DNA of 64,000 nucleotides from the NCBI RefSeq assembly GCF_000698555.1, contig NZ_JFHE01000002.1:372001-436000 (forward strand). The letters are read 5' to 3'. Both the position numbers and the translations under genes were made by a program. This document shows, in pieces, positions 60,200 to 64,000 of this stretch. How positions within the stretch are numbered: position 1 is the first letter of the stretch; each line of letters begins with the position of its first letter. Below the pieces are notes generated by a model. The model did not search any database. It was not told the origin of the DNA and saw nothing but the letters and a program-made list of their open reading frames with translations. Origin of the DNA: Caballeronia grimmiae (lineage in GTDB: Bacteria; Pseudomonadota; Gammaproteobacteria; Burkholderiales; Burkholderiaceae).

Positions 60200-60650
60200 G
60201 AGCGCCAGTTCGGCGCTCCGCTGCAGAGACGCTCGCGGTGGCCGTCGTGCGTGCGGTCGGCGTTCCTTCGCACAAGCGTTCGACGTGCACAGAAAGTGCG
60301 ATCAGCAGCGGCAGACCGGCGACCATGTGCCCGCGATCCGTCGCGCGGTACTCCTTTTCCAGCAGTTCGACGAGCGGCATCAGCGCGCTTTCGTGCGTTT
60401 GAACGTTCACACGCGTCACGCCGGCGCGCTGCAACAAAGGGACGAGCGAGGCGCGACCATCGCGGCGAGCGCTTCGAGGGAACGTTGCGCGGCCGTCAGC
60501 ACCAGACCATCCATATCCGGCGCGAAGTTGAAGCCGTGCACGGTTTGCACCCGAGCACCCGGACGCCCGACGATGGCGTCGCCCTGAACGTTCGCAACGT
60601 CGTTCGCGCGGCTCCATGCGCCTATTAGGGACTTCCTCCATTCAAGTGGT
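60200..60650 (-). pseudogene. Decayed AraC family regulator (PobR-like N-terminal part)
   Basis: On the minus strand the piece near 60610-60450 reads RPGARVQTVHGFNFAPDMDG and LVLTAAQRSLEALAAMV, the cupin-like sensory part of PobR-type AraC proteins. The next family-like piece, SLVPLLQRAGVTRVNVQTH then ALMPLVELLEKEYRATDRGH, is in a different frame down to about 60250. The DNA-binding domain that should follow and the protein's N-terminus are both missing. It lies directly upstream of the aldolase/MFS operon, so the operon has probably lost a former local regulator. Confidence 0.55.
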
Positions 60651-60721
60651 CGAAGTTACTGCCGTTAGCCGGGGTAAAGCCGCGCATTGCGGCGACCGCA
60701 ACCTTGCACTCGGAACCTGGA

Positions 60722-62413
60722 ATGAAAGTCTCTACTCGGCTAATGCTGCTAGCCGTTACAGCGCTTATCGCGCTGCTCGCAGTCGGTGGATACAGCGTCT
60801 ATAGCGTGCGACGCGCGATGCTCGATGACAAGCAGGCGCAGATCGTCAACCTGTTGAAGATGGCCGAGCACCTCGCCCAGTATTACCACGAGCAGGAAGT
60901 TGCCGGCGCGATGACGACGGAGCAAGCGCAGGCGGCGACGAAGACCGCGTTGAACAGAATGAATTATTCCGATCAGAGCTATTTCTGGGCGCGTCTTCCG
61001 GACGGGACGTCGCTCGTGCATCGGAAGCAGGAGAACATCGGCAAAGTCCTGCTGGGTAAAGCGCCGGACGGACGGCCAGACACAGAGCTTTATCGCGAGA
61101 TGCTCGCCAAGGAGCACATTCCGGTGCTGATGGTGGTGACGACACACCCATCGACCGGGGTGATGACAGGCAAGATGAACGGCATCGTCGAGTTCAAGCC
61201 CTGGGGCTGGTGGATCGGTACGGGATTCTTCACCGACGATATCACCGCCACTTTCATGCACACGACGCTGGAAATCGCGGGCTTGATAGCACTGGCACTC
61301 GCGGTTATTGCTGCATTGGCGTGGAAAACCATTCGCAGCGTGACGGGCGCCCTCGGCGGCGAACCCGGGTATGCAGTGGGCGTTGTCCGGGCGATTGCAG
61401 GCGGCGATCTGAGTTCACCAACGGTGCTCAAGAACGGTGATGACCGCAGCCTTCTCGCAGCAGTGGAACACATGCGTCTCGGTCTGGAAGAGATGGTGAC
61501 CAAGATTCGTGCAAGCTCGGAATCCGTTTCGTCCGGCGCCGTTCAGATTGCGGCGGGCAATACCGACCTCTCGAGCCGCACGGAGCAGCAAGCGGCGTCG
61601 CTGCAAGAAACGGCGGCGAGCATGGAGGAACTGACAGCGACGGTCAAGCAGAACTCCGAGAACGCTCAGCAAGCGAGCGGACTGGCTGACAGCGCGAATG
61701 CGGTCGCCAACGAGGGAAGCGCGATCATCGGTCAGGTTATCCAGACGATGGACGGCATCGAGCAAAGCTCGGGCAAGATCGCTGAAATCATCGGGATGAT
61801 CGAAGGCATCGCATTCCAGACCAACATCCTGGCGCTCAACGCTGCGGTGGAAGCCGCACGCGCCGGCGAGCAGGGCCGTGGCTTTGCGGTCGTCGCGAGC
61901 GAAGTGCGCAGCCTCGCGCAGCGTTCATCGACCGCCGCTAAGGAGATCAAGGATCTGATCGAAACGTCCGGCAGCCGGGTCCACGAGGGATCTGAACTCG
62001 TCGCGCAGGCAGGTGAAACGATGAAGCGCGTGGGCACCGCGATCCAGCGAGTCACCGACATCATGGGCGAGATTGCGTCGGCGTCGAACGAGCAGACGCG
62101 AGGCATCGAGCAGGTGAATCAGGCCATCTCGCAGATGGACGAGGTCACGCAGCAGAACGCGGCGCTCGTTGAAGAAGCGGCGGCAGCGGCGGGGTCAATG
62201 GACGACCAGGCGAAGCAACTGACCGCAGCCGTTGGTGCGTTTCGGACGGGGCAGATGTTCACGGCGTCGCCGGTAGCGGCGAGTGCAGTTCCGGCTAAGC
62301 GTTCGCCGACCCCGGCGCCGGTGCGCGCGGTCACGCGCCCTGCGAAGAAGCCGGTCATCGAGCGCGCTCAACCGGTCGTGGCTTCCAGTGACGGAGACTG
62401 GTCGACTTTCTGA
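60722..62413 (+). CDS. Methyl-accepting chemotaxis protein with Cache sensor
   Basis: A 563-residue chemoreceptor from ATG 60722. Helix 1 is about 7-27, then a periplasmic single-Cache (sCache_2) domain with [20 protein letters not shown] and [19 protein letters not shown], helix 2 about 183-203, and the signalling domain with the hairpin tip [20 protein letters not shown] (about 363-382). The protein ends in DWSTF, much like the NWETF tether that binds CheR and CheB in E. coli receptors. sCache_2 receptors often sense small organic acids. A strong terminator follows. Confidence 0.92.
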   Translation: MKVSTRLMLLAVTALIALLAVGGYSVYSVRRAMLDDKQAQIVNLLKMAEHLAQYYHEQEVAGAMTTEQAQAATKTALNRMNYSDQSYFWARLPDGTSLVHRKQENIGKVLLGKAPDGRPDTELYREMLAKEHIPVLMVVTTHPSTGVMTGKMNGIVEFKPWGWWIGTGFFTDDITATFMHTTLEIAGLIALALAVIAALAWKTIRSVTGALGGEPGYAVGVVRAIAGGDLSSPTVLKNGDDRSLLAAVEHMRLGLEEMVTKIRASSESVSSGAVQIAAGNTDLSSRTEQQAASLQETAASMEELTATVKQNSENAQQASGLADSANAVANEGSAIIGQVIQTMDGIEQSSGKIAEIIGMIEGIAFQTNILALNAAVEAARAGEQGRGFAVVASEVRSLAQRSSTAAKEIKDLIETSGSRVHEGSELVAQAGETMKRVGTAIQRVTDIMGEIASASNEQTRGIEQVNQAISQMDEVTQQNAALVEEAAAAAGSMDDQAKQLTAAVGAFRTGQMFTASPVAASAVPAKRSPTPAPVRAVTRPAKKPVIERAQPVVASSDGDWSTF

Positions 62414-62433
62414 TCGACGAGGTTGCATCGGAT

Positions 62434-62461
62434 AAAAAGCCGCAGTTGTCTGCGGCTTTTT
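62434..62461 (+). terminator. Rho-independent terminator of the chemoreceptor gene
   Basis: AAAAAGCCGCAG (62434-62445), loop TTGT, CTGCGGCTTTTT (62450-62461). The A and T runs on both sides would let it work in both directions. Confidence 0.9.
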
Positions 62462-62496
62462 GATTTGGGCGTTCCGACACGCGCTATAGGTGCGAT

Positions 62497-62614
62497 GCGG
62501 TCTTACTCATTGCTTTGGGTGATTTTCTACCGCGGTGGTGAACGCCCGACTTCGTTGTTATCTTTCCAAGATCGCAAGCTAGCCCCGACCGGGTCATCGG
62601 TCGGGGCTTTTTTT
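62497..62614 (+). ncRNA. Candidate small RNA between two terminators
   Basis: Between the chemoreceptor terminator and a second strong terminator lie about 115 bases with no gene. A possible promoter is TTGATT (62460-62465) and TATAGG (62485-62490), 19 bases apart. A transcript starting near 62497 and ending at the second terminator would be about 118 bases. The existence of the transcript is inference. Confidence 0.25.
62581..62614 (+). terminator. Second strong rho-independent terminator
   Basis: AGCCCCGACCG (62581-62591), loop GGTCAT, CGGTCGGGGCT (62598-62608), followed by a T run to 62614. No protein gene precedes it closely. Confidence 0.9.
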
Positions 62615-62887
62615 CGGCCTACGAGCTGGTCGGTCCTCCGTCGACAGCAGTCATTGGGTTCTGGCTGTTAACGTCTGACTTAAGAACTCACCGGGGAATT
62701 GTAAGGAAAGTTAAAACTACCCTTAGACGAAAATTGAACCGTTAATATCACCCTCGAATTTGCTGACCTTAGACGTAGCTGAGAAACAGACGACCATGCC
62801 GCGTCGCAATCCGTCTGCGGTGCAAAGCCAGCGGAGCAAACGGCATCGACGAGTGCCGGAGCGAACCATAACTTGAGAGAGAAACCC

Positions 62888-63115
62888 ATGATCATCTATC
62901 ACGGCGGAGCCGCATTCGAGCCGAACGTCATGCGTAACGGAAAAGCCTTCGTGGCAACGGCGTCCATCCTGGAAGAGGATGGCCATTCGACCTCGCTTGG
63001 AAAGTGGGGCTTTTTTGCCAGCGAAGATTGCGCGATGCAGTTCGCGATCCGGTCGGCGACGGCCTTCCTCGAGGGTGATGAATTGCCCGTGCCGCCCATC
63101 GGATTATCTGCGTAG
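62888..63115 (+). CDS. Small hypothetical protein
   Basis: A 75-residue protein from ATG 62888, with GAGAGAAA upstream. It begins MIIYHGGAAFEPNVMRNG and contains KWGFFASEDCAMQFAIRSAT; mixed charge, one Cys, no signal peptide or membrane segment. I do not recognise the family. The preceding 270 bases after the terminators are gene-free and should hold its promoter. Confidence 0.5.
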   Translation: MIIYHGGAAFEPNVMRNGKAFVATASILEEDGHSTSLGKWGFFASEDCAMQFAIRSATAFLEGDELPVPPIGLSA

Positions 63116-63535
63116 TCCGGCTCATGCCGTAGCGGTGTTTGAGCTGTTGACGTTCTCGCTGCGCGCTGCGCCTTCTCGCTAGTACCGGTCGTGGCGTGAC
63201 GCGACGTCGCTGTCGCGCACATGTTTCGTCGTCAGCCGTGGTTGCTCTAGTACACGTGCACGGTTGGCGCACTCCGTCTTCATTGCCAGTGCTGTCGCCG
63301 GAATCGGCGTTGGGGCCGCTTGTCCCATGCGACCAGGCACTTGGTCGCGGACGGTTGAGGAACTGGTCGACATGTCTAAAGATCGTGTTTCACAGGGTTT
63401 CGTCCGGAAGCACCCGCTTCGGTTCATCTCCATCGGACCGCGCTCACGCTGCCCACGGTACGTTGCCCCCTAACAAAAAACGCAAACCGTACGCTTCAAA
63501 GGACGTGGCGCGACCGCTGCGCCACGTCCAGTCTC
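63116..63535. other. Intergenic region before the Hsp20 genes
   Basis: No clear gene. A plus-strand frame at 63264-63473 has a weak resemblance to the end of DUF883 proteins (VRKHPLRFISIG) but lacks the helix before it. The Hsp20 terminator lies at 63501-63529. Confidence 0.4.
63501..63529 (-). terminator. Hairpin terminator of the Hsp20 gene
   Basis: GGACGTGGCGC (63501-63511) and GCGCCACGTCC (63519-63529) form a perfect 11-bp stem just downstream of the minus-strand Hsp20 stop. On the minus strand a short T run (TTTGAAG) follows. Confidence 0.65.
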
Positions 63536-63943
63536 TCACTTCACGGCGACTTCAATGCGCCGCGGTTTGGCCTCTTCCCGGCGAGGCAGCGTCAACCGAA
63601 GCACCCCGTCTTTGAGCGAGGCATCGATCTTTGATGTATCGAAGTCTTCGCTCACCGTGAAGGTGCGTGAGAAGTGCGGCGCCCGGACCTCCGCGTGGAT
63701 CAGCCGCAGGTTGGCTGGCACTGGCACGACAGAGTCGGCATCGATCGTCAGGCGTCCGTCCTGGACCTTCACTTCCAGCCGGTCCTTCGATACACCCGGC
63801 AGGTCAGCCCAAAGGGTGACCGAGTGCGCGTCTTCGATAATGTCCACAGTCGGCGTCCGCGTCTCGCGCCGGCGTTGATCGTTCGACTCTCGACGAGCCA
63901 CCGCAGCTTGTTCGCGCTCTGCAACTTGTGTCGTATCGCTCAT
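63536..63943 (-). CDS. Hsp20/alpha-crystallin family small heat-shock protein
   Basis: A 135-residue protein. The N-terminal 30 residues are charged (REQAAVARRESNDQRRRE). The alpha-crystallin domain follows: PTVDIIEDAHSVTLWADLPG, then LEVKVQDGRLTID and the C-terminal GVLRLTLPRREEAKPRRIEV, with the oligomer motif I-E-V at the end. It holds unfolding proteins for ATP-driven chaperones such as ClpK/ClpG and DnaK. A second Hsp20 gene ends 21 bases upstream on the same strand, so the two form an operon, as tandem small heat-shock genes often do. Confidence 0.92.
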   Translation of the reverse strand: MSDTTQVAEREQAAVARRESNDQRRRETRTPTVDIIEDAHSVTLWADLPGVSKDRLEVKVQDGRLTIDADSVVPVPANLRLIHAEVRAPHFSRTFTVSEDFDTSKIDASLKDGVLRLTLPRREEAKPRRIEVAVK

Positions 63944-63964
63944 GACATCACCTCGTTCGTGTCT

Positions 63965-64000
63965 TCATTGGACGGTGATCGCACGCGGCTTCGACGCCTC
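63965..64000 (-). CDS. Second Hsp20 gene, 3' end only
   Basis: The last 11 codons before a TGA (63965-63967) read EASKPRAITVQ. This fits the C-terminal extension of an Hsp20 protein with the I-x-V motif (ITV). The rest lies beyond the window. It is on the same strand, just upstream of the complete Hsp20 gene. Confidence 0.6.
   Translation of the reverse strand, partial: EASKPRAITVQ

Noticed and set aside
63264..63473. A DUF883 (YqjD/ElaB-like) protein fragment
   Set aside because: Only VRKHPLRFISIG resembles the family end; the preceding helix and the membrane segment are absent or in the wrong place.

Overview
The window looks like chromosome or chromid sequence of a Burkholderiaceae member, probably the Paraburkholderia/Caballeronia/Burkholderia group. 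The grounds are high G+C with strong third-position bias (long spurious antisense frames almost everywhere), a 180-kDa type NAD-glutamate dehydrogenase, an IS110 remnant, and the types of ABC, LysR and MCP genes present. All names come from reading the sequence; no database search was run.

Region 1 (1-18.6 kb) is a fatty-acyl-CoA type catabolic island. Two DUF1254-type proteins are followed by a MalT-like LuxR regulator (minus strand, TTG start). Divergent from it runs a beta-oxidation gene set: crotonase, SCPx-type thiolase, acyl-CoA dehydrogenase (terminator at 8.96 kb), MBL-fold hydrolase, a second SCPx-type thiolase, two adjacent acyl-CoA dehydrogenases without the usual catalytic Glu, MaoC hydratase and an MFE-2-like SDR (terminator at 15.2 kb). 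Then come a minus-strand acyl-CoA dehydrogenase and an alpha-methylacyl-CoA racemase, and divergently an HSD10-like SDR. Together they suggest degradation of a methyl-branched or steroid/isoprenoid-like acyl side chain. Two genes are broken by single-base changes in G runs. The two divergent promoter regions share a CCCCT-N7-AGGGG palindrome that could be the regulator's operator.

Region 2 (18.7-29.4 kb) has two small proteins, then a dipeptide-type ABC importer: two family-5 binding proteins, two permeases and a fused double ATPase. A predicted Tat lipoprotein of the serine beta-lactamase/D-aminopeptidase fold follows it.

Region 3 (29.4-41.6 kb) is an accessory, partly decayed stretch. It holds an IS110 transposase remnant, an AraC regulator, a tRNA-3'-end-like sequence, and a stress module resembling part of the transmissible protein-quality-control/heat-resistance locus: a PRC-barrel protein, a truncated Hsp20, a ClpK/ClpG-type disaggregase, a UBP zinc finger and a TrxR-like flavoprotein lacking CxxC. 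Beyond it lie a Vgb-like propeller protein, a SnoaL-like protein, a 5'-truncated fumarylacetoacetate hydrolase and a frameshifted EthD-like gene. Two more Hsp20 genes lie at the right edge (63.5-64 kb).

Region 4 (41.8-47.9 kb) is a minus-strand operon matching the glycerol ABC importer glpSTPQUV, without glpK or glpD beside it. Region 5 (48.6-60.7 kb) has RidA, an ICL/PEP-mutase family lyase, a truncated carboxymuconolactone-decarboxylase-like gene, NAD-GDH, a CurA-type reductase, LysR, an MFS transporter, a class II aldolase and a decayed AraC gene. Region 6 (60.7-64 kb) has a chemoreceptor, two close terminators that may bracket a small RNA, a small orphan protein and the Hsp20 genes.
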